Origin: UBA2386 sp046306335
GTDB lineage: Bacteria; Planctomycetota; UBA1135; UBA2386
Direction: 5' to 3'
Assembly: GCA_046306335.1 (NCBI GenBank)
Contig: JBKDXM010000033.1
Coordinates: forward strand, 1 to 64,000
Length of the DNA: 64,000 nucleotides
Positions 51,301 to 61,761 of the stretch are shown here, in pieces. The translations under genes and the position numbers were made by a program. The notes beneath the pieces were generated by a model, which saw only the letters and a program-made list of their open reading frames with translations, was not told the DNA's origin and did no database searches. Numbering within the stretch: the first letter of the stretch is position 1; every line of letters starts with the position of its first letter.

Positions 51301-51792
51301 ATGGACCATCGCCGACTCGCCGCCCTGCTGTTGCTGCCGCTCGCCGGCTGCGCCGCCAAGCTCCAGCACTACGACTTCGCCCAGGCCCGCCTGCCCGGCG
51401 GCGGCTACGACACCGCGAAGCTGATCGCCGACCTGAAGGCCTCGGGCGCGCACGGTTTGCAGGACGGCTCGTGGTTCCCGTTGATCCACCTGGAGCGCAC
51501 CGAGTTCCGTCCGACCACCGCGAACCTGCCCGACGGCTACGAGCTGACGACGGTGAGCGCGTCGGGGCCGATCTTCTTCACCGGGCGCAACGACCGGCGC
51601 ATCGTCGACGGCAAGGGCGATCTGGTCGAGTCGGCCGTCGGCAACTGGTTCGGTTGGAGCCTGCTGCACCACGCGCGCGAGCACGACATCGCCACGACGC
51701 ACGGCCTGCGCCGGCACACGCGCGGCCGCACCCTGCTGCTCTTCGGCGGCGACGCGCTGAGCTACCGCGCCGACGCGCCGGCAGCGAAGTAG
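51301..51792 (+). CDS. Lipoprotein of unknown function, tandem paralogue 2
   Basis: The 163-residue product has signal peptide and lipobox PLAGC followed by AAKLQHYDF. It is clearly homologous to the preceding gene: LPGGGYDTAKLIADLKASG, FGWSLLHHAREHDIATTHGL and RTLLLFGG. Divergence between the copies is substantial, so the duplication is not recent. Its own upstream copy of the GTAGAACG segment (51255 region) suggests independent transcription. Probably anchored in the outer or cytoplasmic membrane facing the periplasm; function unknown. Confidence 0.78.
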   Translation: MDHRRLAALLLLPLAGCAAKLQHYDFAQARLPGGGYDTAKLIADLKASGAHGLQDGSWFPLIHLERTEFRPTTANLPDGYELTTVSASGPIFFTGRNDRRIVDGKGDLVESAVGNWFGWSLLHHAREHDIATTHGLRRHTRGRTLLLFGGDALSYRADAPAAK

Positions 51793-51830
51793 CGGCCCGC
51801 CAACTGCGGTCGGACGGCGGTCCGCTGCGG

Positions 51831-52262
51831 TCAGCGGCGCGCCGAGGCCGGCGCGGCAGCGCCGTCGTTGGCGAGTTGCTGCAAGCGCACCGGTGCCGCC
51901 GCCCCGGCCAACGCCGCGACCCCGCGCGCCATCGCGAGCACGCCGAGGTCTTCTTCCTCGTCCTGGAAGGGGACGCGGCGGCTGAAGCGGCCGTTGGCGG
52001 TGGCGTGGCCGAGCCAGCGGCCGCGCGGATCGACGATGCGGTAGAACGCGATCGGTCCTGCCGGATCGCGGATTTCCAAGTGCTGCACGACCGCGACCAA
52101 CGCCTCGCCGTCGAAGGCCTGGAAGCGGGCCAATTCGACCACCTCGCGCGGCGCCAGGGGCGGCGGGGGCGGCGGCGCGCTGCCGCAGGCGGCCGCGATC
52201 GCCGCCAGCACGGCAGCCGGCGCGGTCGACGGCATCCAGCGGCGCAGCGGAGCGAAGGTCAT
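51831..52262 (-). CDS. Small lipoprotein of unknown function
   Basis: The 143-residue product has a signal peptide ending in a lipobox-like IAAACGS and then a proline run (PPPPPPLAP). The mature domain (about 40-143) contains ALVAVVQHLEIRDPAGPIAF and FYRIVDPRGRWLGHATANGR, suggesting a small beta-rich fold. I recognise no family. It is transcribed away from tdh; TAGAAC on its strand (52284-52279) is a possible -10. Confidence 0.65.
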   Translation of the reverse strand: MTFAPLRRWMPSTAPAAVLAAIAAACGSAPPPPPPLAPREVVELARFQAFDGEALVAVVQHLEIRDPAGPIAFYRIVDPRGRWLGHATANGRFSRRVPFQDEEEDLGVLAMARGVAALAGAAAPVRLQQLANDGAAAPASARR

Positions 52263-52323
52263 GTGTGGCGTCCCGCCCGTTCTATCCGCAGAATGTTCGC
52301 CCCGCTACCGCGGGCCACCCACC

Positions 52324-53397
52324 ATGACGTCGATGAAAGGCGTGCAGCTCACCGCCCCCGGCCAGTACCGCCTGCGCACCGACCTGCCCGTGCCCGAGCC
52401 GGGCCCCGGCGAGGTGCGCCTGCGGGTGACCGCCTGCGGCATCTGCGGCACCGACGTGCACATCTGCGCCGGCGACCCGTCGATGAACGGCCTGATCGCG
52501 CCACCGGTGACGCTCGGCCACGAGTTCTGCGGCGTCGTCGACAAGCTCGGCGCGGGTGTCGACGAGAAGCGCCTGCCGCTCGGCCGCTACGTCAGCGCCG
52601 AGATGCACGAGATCTGCGGCGTCTGCCCCGCCTGCCGCAGCGGCGCCTACCACGCCTGCGCGACGGCGCGCATCCGCGGCATCAACCTCAACGGCGCCTT
52701 CGCCGAGTTCGTCGTCGTCTCGGCCGGCAACGTCGTGCCGCTGCCGGCGGACCTGCCGGTGCAGGTCGGCGCGATCCTCGACCCGCTCGGCAACGCCGTG
52801 CACACGGTGATGAAGACCGACGTCAAGGACCGCACGGTCGCGATCATCGGCTACGGCCCGATCGGCGCGTTCTGCGGCGAGGTCGCCACCTTCGTCGGGG
52901 CCAGCCACATCTACATCGTCGACGTCGCCGACCAGGCGCTGGCGCGGGCGCGCGAGTGGGTCGCGCGTCGCAAGCTGGCCGACAAGGTCACCGTCGTCGA
53001 CGGCCGCGAGAAGCCGGTCGAGACGATCGTCGAGCGCGCCAAGGGCGGCGTCGACGTGTCGCTGGAGATCTCCGGCCACCCGACCGGCATCAACAACGCC
53101 ATCGCGATGACGCGGCCGGCCGGCCACGTCGTCAACCTCGGCCTGCCCAAGGGCGACACCGTCGGCATCGAGAAGTTCAGCAAGAACTTCATCTTCAAGG
53201 GCCTGACGATGCACGCCGTCATCGGCCGGGAGATGTTCCGCACGTGGGACCAGATGCTCGACCTGCTGAAGCGCGGCATGGACATCCGCCACTTCGTCAC
53301 CGCCGAGATGCCGCTGGAGCAGTTCGGGACCGGCGTCGACCGCTTCGGCAAGGGCCTGGAGCAGAAGGTCGTGCTGTACCCCGCCGGCCGCCCGTGA
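52324..53397 (+). CDS. tdh: L-threonine 3-dehydrogenase
   Basis: The 357-residue product is a zinc-dependent medium-chain dehydrogenase. The catalytic zinc site is in ACGICGTDVHIC and LGHEFCGVV. The structural zinc site has four cysteines in EICGVCPACRSGAYHAC. The NAD-binding Rossmann motif is IIGYGPIGAFCGEVA. These resemble TDH, and the next gene encodes the partner enzyme Kbl. TDH oxidises threonine to 2-amino-3-ketobutyrate. By sequence alone a sorbitol- or galactitol-type dehydrogenase is possible; the kbl partner settles it. A 12-bp direct repeat lies between the two genes. Confidence 0.88.
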   Translation: MTSMKGVQLTAPGQYRLRTDLPVPEPGPGEVRLRVTACGICGTDVHICAGDPSMNGLIAPPVTLGHEFCGVVDKLGAGVDEKRLPLGRYVSAEMHEICGVCPACRSGAYHACATARIRGINLNGAFAEFVVVSAGNVVPLPADLPVQVGAILDPLGNAVHTVMKTDVKDRTVAIIGYGPIGAFCGEVATFVGASHIYIVDVADQALARAREWVARRKLADKVTVVDGREKPVETIVERAKGGVDVSLEISGHPTGINNAIAMTRPAGHVVNLGLPKGDTVGIEKFSKNFIFKGLTMHAVIGREMFRTWDQMLDLLKRGMDIRHFVTAEMPLEQFGTGVDRFGKGLEQKVVLYPAGRP

Positions 53398-53419
53398 CCG
53401 ACCGCCAGACCGACCGCCA
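53396..53419. repeat. Two tandem copies of GACCGACCGCCA
   Basis: Two perfect 12-bp copies (53396-53407, 53408-53419) cover the tdh stop region and the start of the tdh-kbl spacer. They may have arisen by slippage. Confidence 0.7.
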
Positions 53420-53434
53420 GACAGGACCATCGCC

Positions 53435-54618
<1,184 letters not shown>

Positions 54619-54622
<4 letters not shown>

Positions 54623-55521
54623 AGCTCGACCTCGACAAGCTGCGCCTCTCGGGCCGCATCTCCGCGCGCGCGCTGGCCCACGGCCGCGCCATGATCGTCC
54701 CCGGCGCGCGCATCGAGGACGTGCAGCGCGCCGTCGAGGCGAAGATCCGCGAGCTCGGCGGCGCGCCCGCCTTCCCGGCGCAGGTCTCGCGCAACCACAT
54801 CGCCGCGCACTACTGCTCGCCTCCCGGCGACGCGACGGTCGTGACGCCGGGCGACATCGTCAAGCTCGACTGCGGCACGCACGTCGACGGCTACGTCACC
54901 GACAACGCCACGACCGTCGACCTGCGCGACGGCGACAACTCGCTGCTGTGCACGGCGAGCCGCATGGCGCTGGAGAACGCGATCGCGGTCATGGGGCCCG
55001 GCGCGTCGCTGACCGAGGTCGGCCGGCAGGTCGAGAAGACGATCACGGCGATGGGCTTCCAGCCGGTGCGCAACCTGTGCGGCCACGGCGTCGCGCGCTT
55101 CACCATCCACTGCGCGCCGTCGGTGCCCAACTACCCCGACCCGCGCGCCGGCCGGCTGAAGCCCAACATGACCATCGCCTGCGAGCCGTTCGCGAGCGAT
55201 GGCGTGGGCATGATCGACGTCGACGGCGACGCCGAGGTGTTCATGCTCAAGCGCGACGTGCGGCCGAAGGACGGCCTGCCGGGCGCGGTCGAGAAGGCGC
55301 TCGTGCAGAGCCAGGGCCTGCCGTTCGCGCGCCGCGACCTGGAGCGGTGGCTCGGCGCAGCCAAGGCCGGCGAGGACGCGCTGCGGCTGCTGCGCCGCAA
55401 GGACCTCGTCGACGAGTACCCGCCGCTGTGCGAGAAGCCCGGCGTGCGCATCGCGCAGTTCGAGCACACGATCTTCATCGGCGAGGGCGGCGCCGAGGTC
55501 CTCACGCGCATGCCGGAGTGA
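54619..55521 (+). CDS. map: Methionine aminopeptidase, archaeal-type (type II-like)
   Basis: The 300-residue product has the MetAP metal ligands: two Asp in KLDCGTHVDGYVTDNA, His in LCGHGVARFTIHC, Glu in ACEPFASDGVGM and Glu in IAQFEHTIFIG. The long C-terminal insertion, the SxxNxxxAHY-type SRNHIAAHYCSP near the N-terminus, and QFEHT match the archaeal MetAP2 form rather than the usual short bacterial MetAP1. It removes initiator Met from new proteins. The GTG start overlaps the kbl stop. Type II-like enzymes are uncommon in bacteria. Confidence 0.9.
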
Positions 55522-55525
55522 GCGG

Positions 55526-56665
55526 ATGCGGATCGGCATCGACGCGCGCGAGGCCTTCCGCAGCGAGCCCCGCGGCATCGGCCACTACGTGCAGGGCCTG
55601 CTGCGCGAGTTCCCCGCGGTCGCGCCCGGCGACGAGTTCCTGCTCTACCACCAACTGCCGCAGCCGGCGTCGCTGACGCTCGGGCCCGGCCAGCGGGCGG
55701 TGCGCGCCGACATGCCGGGCGGGCGCCTTCACCTGTGGGAGCGGCTGCAGATGCCCTGGCGCATCCGCCGCGACCGCCTCGACGTCTACCACGGCACGTT
55801 CAACACGCTGCCGCCGCGCTGGCGGGCCTGGCCGGCCGCGCCGATGGTGCTGACCCTGCACGACGTCATCGTGACGTGGTGGCCGGACGACCTCGGCGAT
55901 CCGTTCGTGCGCTACGCGCGGGCGGTGACGCCGCGCGTGCTGCGCGACGCGGCTCTGGTGCTGACGATCAGCGAGTGGAGCCGCCGCGACGTCAGCGCGC
56001 GCTTCCAGTGCGATCCGGCGCGCATCCGCGTGGTGCACAACGGCCTGCACGCCGACATGCTCGGCGGCGCGCCGCCGGGCGCGGGCGAACAGGCGCGGGC
56101 GCGCTTCGCCGAGGGCCGGCCGTACCTGTTCGCGATCGGCGGCGCGCTCGAACGCAAGAACACCGGCCGGCTGCTGGAGGCCTGGGGCGCCGTGCGGCGG
56201 CAGCGGCCGGACTGGCCGCACCTGCTGCTGGTGAGCGGCCTCGGCAAGGCGACGGACCGCTTCCGCGAACGCGCGGCCGCCGCCGGCGCGCTCGACCACG
56301 TGCGCTTCCTGCCCTACCTGAGCCAGCCGGACCTGATCGCGACGTACGCCGGCGCGACGCTGTCGGTCTACCCGAGCCTCGTCGAAGGCTGGGGCCTGCC
56401 GGTGTGCGAGTCGCTCGCGCTCGGCACGCCAGTGCTGACCAGCAACACCTCGGCCATGCCCGAGGCCGGCGGCGAGCACGCGCGCTACTTCGATCCGGAC
56501 TCGGCCGAGGCGATGGCGGCGGCGCTGGTCGACGCGGTGGAACGCTGGGTGCCGCAGTGGCCGGGCGTGCGCGAAGCCGCCATGCGACGGGCGCGCGGCT
56601 TCACCTGGCGGGCGACGGCCGAACACGTGCTCGCCGCCTACCGCGACGCGGCGGCGCAGCGCTGA
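55526..56665 (+). CDS. GT4-family glycosyltransferase
   Basis: The 379-residue product has a GT-B fold: an N-terminal domain with RGIGHYVQGLLREFP and LTLHDVIVTWWPDD. The C-terminal donor domain has YLFAIGGALERKNTGRLLEA, FLPYLSQPDLIATYAGA and the GT4 motif YPSLVEGWGLPVCESLALG with EX7E spacing, then TSNTSAMPEAGG. These retaining enzymes move sugars from nucleotide donors to lipids or glycans. It starts 4 bp after map and is probably co-transcribed with tdh-kbl-map. No signal or membrane helix. Confidence 0.92.
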   Translation: MRIGIDAREAFRSEPRGIGHYVQGLLREFPAVAPGDEFLLYHQLPQPASLTLGPGQRAVRADMPGGRLHLWERLQMPWRIRRDRLDVYHGTFNTLPPRWRAWPAAPMVLTLHDVIVTWWPDDLGDPFVRYARAVTPRVLRDAALVLTISEWSRRDVSARFQCDPARIRVVHNGLHADMLGGAPPGAGEQARARFAEGRPYLFAIGGALERKNTGRLLEAWGAVRRQRPDWPHLLLVSGLGKATDRFRERAAAAGALDHVRFLPYLSQPDLIATYAGATLSVYPSLVEGWGLPVCESLALGTPVLTSNTSAMPEAGGEHARYFDPDSAEAMAAALVDAVERWVPQWPGVREAAMRRARGFTWRATAEHVLAAYRDAAAQR

Positions 56666-56747
56666 CGCGCGCCGGCTCCTGCCGTGCGGCGGTGGGCGAG
56701 GCGCGCGTGCGACCGTTGCGGCAGGCCAACACCACGCAGGACCTGCC

Positions 56748-57449
56748 ATGAAGCACTGGATGATCGCGATGTTCCTCACGCTCGCGCCGCTCGCGGCGCA
56801 AAGCCCCGAAGGCCCGCAGGGCGGCGAGCGCGCCGCCGAGGGCTGGCGCCAGCGCGTCGAGGAGGCGCAGCAGAAGTTGCAGTCCGCGCGCGAGCAACTG
56901 CGGCGACTGCAGCAGGAGCGCGCCGGCGGCGAGGGCCGCGACGACGGCGCGCGGCAGCGGCCGCAGGGCGACGGCACGGATCGCGGCGGTCGCGGCCCCG
57001 GCGCGCGCGGCGACCGCGGCGACGACCGGCGCGGGGACGGTGCGCGCAGCAGCCGCGCTGGCCGCGGCCAACGTGACGGCGCGCACGGCCGGCACGGCGG
57101 ACAGCGGGGCTCCGGTCGCGAAGGCCGCAACGGCCCCGGCGTGCACGGCGACATGCCCCCGATGGCCGAGCGCTGGCTGCGCCTGCGCGCGCTGCGCGAC
57201 CGCAGCATGGGCATGCGCAGCTTCCAGGGCATGCGCCCGCCGATGCGCGGCTTCGACGGCGGCCGCTCCGGCCCCGGCGGCCCCGGCGGCCGCGGTCGCC
57301 CGGAGCGCCAGGGCTTCACCCGCCCGGGCGGCGAAGCGCCCGGCCGCGGCGCGCTGCTGGAGCGCCTGCGGCAACTGCGCAAGTGGCGCGCCGAACCGGA
57401 GCAGCCGATGCGCGGGCCGCGCTCGGGCCGCGGGCGCAACGACGTCTGA
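56748..57449 (+). CDS. Secreted Arg/Gly-rich low-complexity protein with coiled coil
   Basis: The 233-residue product has a signal peptide (MKHWMIAMFLTLAPLAAQ). Residues about 30-65 form a charged coiled coil (WRQRVEEAQQKLQSAREQLR). The remaining 170 residues are dominated by Arg, Gly and Asp, with many RGG-, RGD- and GRG-like runs plus Met/Pro-rich stretches (MGMRSFQGMRPPMRGF). It is very basic overall, suggesting an ability to bind nucleic acid, polyphosphate or acidic polysaccharide outside the membrane. The frame is open and the signal peptide convincing, but low complexity makes prediction less certain. Confidence 0.62.
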   Translation: MKHWMIAMFLTLAPLAAQSPEGPQGGERAAEGWRQRVEEAQQKLQSAREQLRRLQQERAGGEGRDDGARQRPQGDGTDRGGRGPGARGDRGDDRRGDGARSSRAGRGQRDGAHGRHGGQRGSGREGRNGPGVHGDMPPMAERWLRLRALRDRSMGMRSFQGMRPPMRGFDGGRSGPGGPGGRGRPERQGFTRPGGEAPGRGALLERLRQLRKWRAEPEQPMRGPRSGRGRNDV

Positions 57450-57511
57450 CGCGCGCGCAGCGCTCCGTCACGCCGCCGGCGGACGTTCGCGCGGCAAGGA
57501 GCACTCGGAGT

Positions 57512-57532
57512 CTCCCGCGACCCGCGCGGGAG
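57512..57532. terminator. Hairpin between convergent genes
   Basis: CTCCCGCG (57512-57519) pairs perfectly with CGCGGGAG (57525-57532) across a 5-nt loop. It lies between the stops of the Arg/Gly-rich protein gene (57449) and the dehydrogenase gene (57546) on opposite strands, so it can serve both. There is no clear U tract. Confidence 0.5.
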
Positions 57533-57545
57533 GACGCGACTAACC

Positions 57546-58664
57546 TCAGCCGCCGCCGCCGGTGCGACCGCGCGGCGGCACCGCGCACGAGGTCGTCTTC
57601 TTGGCGCCGCGGGCGTCGGCGACGATGCGCTCGGCCAGGCGGTCGGCGGCGTCGCTCGGCGGGATGCGCTCTTCCTTGCTGATCGTCCAGAGTTCCTTCA
57701 GCGCCTGCGGGATGCGCTCGATCTTGCCGAGCGCGACCTTCTCGTCGTAACCGCCCGGGTGGAACTCGACCGACACGTTGATGATGCCGCCGGCGTTGAT
57801 GACGTAGTCCGGCGCGTACAGGATGCCGCGGTCGGCGAGCATCTTGCCGTGGCGCGGTTCCAGCAGCAGGTTGTTGGCCGCGCCGGCGACGATCGGCGTG
57901 TCGAGCTTGGGGATCGACTGGTCGTGCAGGATCGCGCCGAGCGCGCACGGCGCGAACACGTCGCACTTCATCGTCATGACGTCGGCTTCGCTGGCCGGGA
58001 TCAGGCCGATCTCCTTCTCCAGCTGCTTCAGCCGCTCGGTGTTCTTGTCGGCGCCGTAGACCTTGGCGCCGGCCTCGACGAGGCGCTTTGCCAGCGCGCT
58101 GCCGACCGCGCCAGTGCCCTGGATGGCGACCGTGCGACCCTTGGGCGAGTCGCTGCCGAAGGTCCAGCCGAGCGCCGCCTTGATGCCGAGGAACACGCCG
58201 TACGCGGTGTACGGCGACGGGTTGCCGCTGCCGCCGTCCTTGCGCTCGAGGCCGGCGACGTACTTGGTCGCGCGGCGGATGATCTCCAGGTCGCCGACCG
58301 ACGTGTTGACGTCCTCGGCGGTGATGTACTTGCCGCCGAGCGCGTCGACGAGGCGGCCCATGGCGAGGTACAGCGCCTCGGACTTCACCTTCTTCGGGTC
58401 GCCGATCATCACCGCCTTGCCGCCGCCGAGGCCGGTCTGCGCGACCGCCGACTTGAAGGTCATGCCGCGGCTGAGGCGCTTGACGTCGAACAGCGCCGCG
58501 TCCTCCGACTCGTACGGCCACATGCGCAGCCCGCCGAGCGCCGGGCCCAGGGTCGTGTCGTGCACGGCGATGATCGCGTGCAGGCCGCACGACGGATCGA
58601 CGCCGCGGACGACGCGCTCGTAGCCGGCAACGGGGATGTCGGTGATCTGGAGGGTGTTGGTCAC
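57546..58664 (-). CDS. Glu/Leu/Phe/Val dehydrogenase, leucine dehydrogenase-like
   Basis: The 372-residue product has the amino-acid dehydrogenase active site: GGLRMWPYESEDAAL, K71 and K83 in RGMTFKSAVAQTGLGGGKAV (12 residues apart as in leucine dehydrogenase), and an Asp, D118, in TAEDVNTSVGD. The NAD domain has VAIQGTGAVGSALAKRL, and VAGAANNLL and YVINAGGIINV are typical. Together these fit branched-chain amino acid deamination to keto acids. The N-terminus starts from GTG 58664. The C-terminus has a Gly-rich tail (RGRTGGGG). Convergent with the preceding gene. Confidence 0.92.
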   Translation of the reverse strand: MTNTLQITDIPVAGYERVVRGVDPSCGLHAIIAVHDTTLGPALGGLRMWPYESEDAALFDVKRLSRGMTFKSAVAQTGLGGGKAVMIGDPKKVKSEALYLAMGRLVDALGGKYITAEDVNTSVGDLEIIRRATKYVAGLERKDGGSGNPSPYTAYGVFLGIKAALGWTFGSDSPKGRTVAIQGTGAVGSALAKRLVEAGAKVYGADKNTERLKQLEKEIGLIPASEADVMTMKCDVFAPCALGAILHDQSIPKLDTPIVAGAANNLLLEPRHGKMLADRGILYAPDYVINAGGIINVSVEFHPGGYDEKVALGKIERIPQALKELWTISKEERIPPSDAADRLAERIVADARGAKKTTSCAVPPRGRTGGGG

Positions 58665-58852
58665 GGGTTTGGCTGGGGCCTGGACTTCGGGGGCGAGCAG
58701 GATAGCGACGCCGGGGCGGCGCGCCACCGTCGGCGTCCGGGCGGCGGAAGGGCCTCGGTGGCAGGCAATTGCGGCCGGCGACATCCGGGCGTGGCGGCCG
58801 GCGCGGGGCCGCCCGGGCGCGCGGCCGGCCAGGGAGCGGGCCGGGACGACCC

Positions 58853-60133
58853 TCAGCGGCTGCGCGGACGCGAGCCGACGACGACCTGCAGGTCGACCTC
58901 GGCGCCCTCGCGGCGGACGCGCACGGTCGCCGCCTTGCCGATCGTCAGCGCGTCGAGCAGTTCGGTGTAGTGCTCGATGTCCTTGATGGCCGTGCCGTTG
59001 AGCGCGACCAGCAGGTCGCCGGCCTCGATGCCGGCCTTGTCGGCGGCGCCGCCCTCGCGCACCGACCCGACCTTCACGCCGCCTTCTTCGCCGCCGTACT
59101 CGGGCATCAGGCCGAGCGCCGGACGCACGTTCTCGTCGTGCGCCGGGGCCGCCGCCGCCGGCTGACCTGCCGTCGGCTTCGCCTCGGCAGTCTTGGGCTC
59201 GACCAGCCTCGCGTCCGGTCCCTTGGCGGCGCCCTTGTCCTTCTCGCTGCCGATCACCGGCCCCACCATCATCGGCGGCCGCTCGACCTCCGCAGTGACG
59301 ACCACGTAGCTGCCGACGTCCTTCGGCGACGTGAACGGGTCGGACGACGGTTCCTTGACCGTCTCCGCCGACAGCACGCGGCAATCGAGGTCCGGCCGGC
59401 GGTTCTTGATGCGCTGCACGGTGCCGCGGCCGTGGTCGGAGTGCATGCGGCCGCAGACCAGCACGACGAGAGGCTTCGACTCGCCGACGGGCAGGCTGGC
59501 GAGGTAGTCGGTGATCGACTCCGCCATGGTGTCGTCCTTGATGCACTGCGCCGCGTACATGCGGCCGAGGAACTCCCTGGTCACGCCCGGATGGCCGTCC
59601 ATCGCCTTGACGAACTCGGCGTAGTACGCGTCCTCCGGAGCGGTGGTCTCGCGCGCGACGTTGGCCTCGCCCGCCACTGCCGTCGCGCCCTCGCGCGCCA
59701 CCTTGGCGGCGAGCTTGCGCGGCGCGTTGGCCGCGAGCACGACGATGCCGTTGGCCTTGGCGTACTCGACGACCGGGCGGTAGTCGCGGCGGTAGTCGGG
59801 CCACGGCCGCGAGGCGGCGAGGAAGTCGCCCTCGTCGATGGCGCCGGTCAGGTACTGCAGCAGCGTCGTCTGCACGTCGCGCTCGAACATCTCCATCGCG
59901 ATCACCAGCTGCGGCCGGCGCGCGTGCAGCGCCTGGATGAGGTCGAGGTGGGTCTCGTGCCCCGCCGGCGTCTGGTGCAGTTCGCCCAGCGCGACGACGT
60001 CGGCCGCGGCGAGGTCGTCGGCGGCGGTGCCGACCGACACGTCGGCGCCGTCGGCGGTGCGGACGATGCGGGCGGGCGCCGCGCAGGCGGCGCCGAGCAA
60101 GGCGAGGAGGACGACGAACCAGTGCGAGCGCAT
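58853..60133 (-). CDS. ChaN family lipoprotein with C-terminal PDZ domain
   Basis: The 426-residue product has a lipoprotein signal (LLGAAC). The ChaN domain (about 30-280) shows VVALGELHQTPAGHETHLDL, VIAMEMFERDVQ, VLAANAPRKL and VCGRMHSDHGRGT; these His/Glu residues lie in the metal/haem-type site of the family. A Lys/Ala/Pro-rich linker (about 315-345) leads to a PDZ domain (about 350-426) with GVKVGSVREGGAADKAGIEA and DLLVALNGTAIKDIEHY. ChaN-like proteins were linked to haem binding; the fold belongs to the TIKI/erythromycin-esterase-like group. A PDZ domain suggests binding of a protein partner in the envelope. Encoded next to, and divergent from, exonuclease III. Confidence 0.9.
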   Translation of the reverse strand: MRSHWFVVLLALLGAACAAPARIVRTADGADVSVGTAADDLAAADVVALGELHQTPAGHETHLDLIQALHARRPQLVIAMEMFERDVQTTLLQYLTGAIDEGDFLAASRPWPDYRRDYRPVVEYAKANGIVVLAANAPRKLAAKVAREGATAVAGEANVARETTAPEDAYYAEFVKAMDGHPGVTREFLGRMYAAQCIKDDTMAESITDYLASLPVGESKPLVVLVCGRMHSDHGRGTVQRIKNRRPDLDCRVLSAETVKEPSSDPFTSPKDVGSYVVVTAEVERPPMMVGPVIGSEKDKGAAKGPDARLVEPKTAEAKPTAGQPAAAAPAHDENVRPALGLMPEYGGEEGGVKVGSVREGGAADKAGIEAGDLLVALNGTAIKDIEHYTELLDALTIGKAATVRVRREGAEVDLQVVVGSRPRSR

Positions 60134-60247
60134 GGCGACATGAAACCTGCCCGGCGCGCGCGCGACAAGGCGACCCGTCGCCCGATCGCCGGATCGCGCC
60201 CTTCCGCGGCGGCGCATCGGCGTGTCGAATGCCCGCCCCGCGCCCGC

Positions 60248-61026
60248 ATGAAGATCACCACCTGGAACGTCAACAGCCTGCGCATGCGGCTGACGCACGT
60301 CGTCGACTTCCTGCGCGAACACCGTCCGGACGTGCTGTGCCTGCAGGAGACCAAGGTGCAGGACCCGCAGTTCCCGCGCGAACCGCTGGAGGACGAGGGC
60401 TACGAGGCCGTGTTCGTCGGCCAGAAGGCCTACAACGGCGTCGCCATCCTGACCGCCAAGCCGGCGTCGGCGATCAAGAAGGGCTTCCCCGACGACGGCC
60501 CGGACGCCGACAAACGCGTGATCGGCTGCGACGTCGGCAGCTGGCGCGTGCTCAACCTGTACTGCCCGAACGGCCAGGACGTCGGCACCGACAAGTACCG
60601 CTTCAAGCTCGACTGGTTCCGCCGCCTGCGCGCCTTCCTCGACCAGGAGTACGCCGCCGACCAGCGCGTGGTCGTGGTCGGCGACTTCAACGTCGCGCTC
60701 GACGACCGCGACGTGCACGACCCGGTCTGGTGGCACGAGAAGATCCTGTGCTCGACGCCCGAGCGGCAGGCCATGCGCGACGTCATGGCGTTCGGCCTCG
60801 CCGACGGCCTGCGCCTGCACCGCCAGGAAGGCGGCATCTACACGTGGTGGCACTACCGCGCCGGCGCCGCCTACAAGGACGACGGCCTGCGCATCGACTA
60901 CGTGCTGTGCACGCCGCCCGCCGCCGGCCTGTGCGCCGAGGTCGTCGTGCACAAGGACGTGCGCATGCAGAAGCAGCCGAGCGACCACGTGCCGGTGACC
61001 GCGGTGTTCCGCGACGGTGCGGGCTG

Positions 61027-61027
<1 letters not shown>
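60248..61027 (+). CDS. xthA: Exodeoxyribonuclease III (AP endonuclease)
   Basis: The 259-residue product has the full EEP-family active site: N7 in TTWNVNSLR, E34 in LCLQETKVQD, GDFNVA (Asp/Asn pair), the RIDYVL strand and the final SDHVPV His. RYRFKLDWFRRL-type helices and YTWWHYRAGA are typical of ExoIII. It cleaves abasic sites and removes 3' blocks in DNA repair. The start ATG 60248 is preferred as it places MKITTWNVNS at the N-terminus. The stop overlaps the next gene's ATG (TGATG). Confidence 0.95.
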
Positions 61028-61757
<730 letters not shown>

Positions 61758-61761
<4 letters not shown>

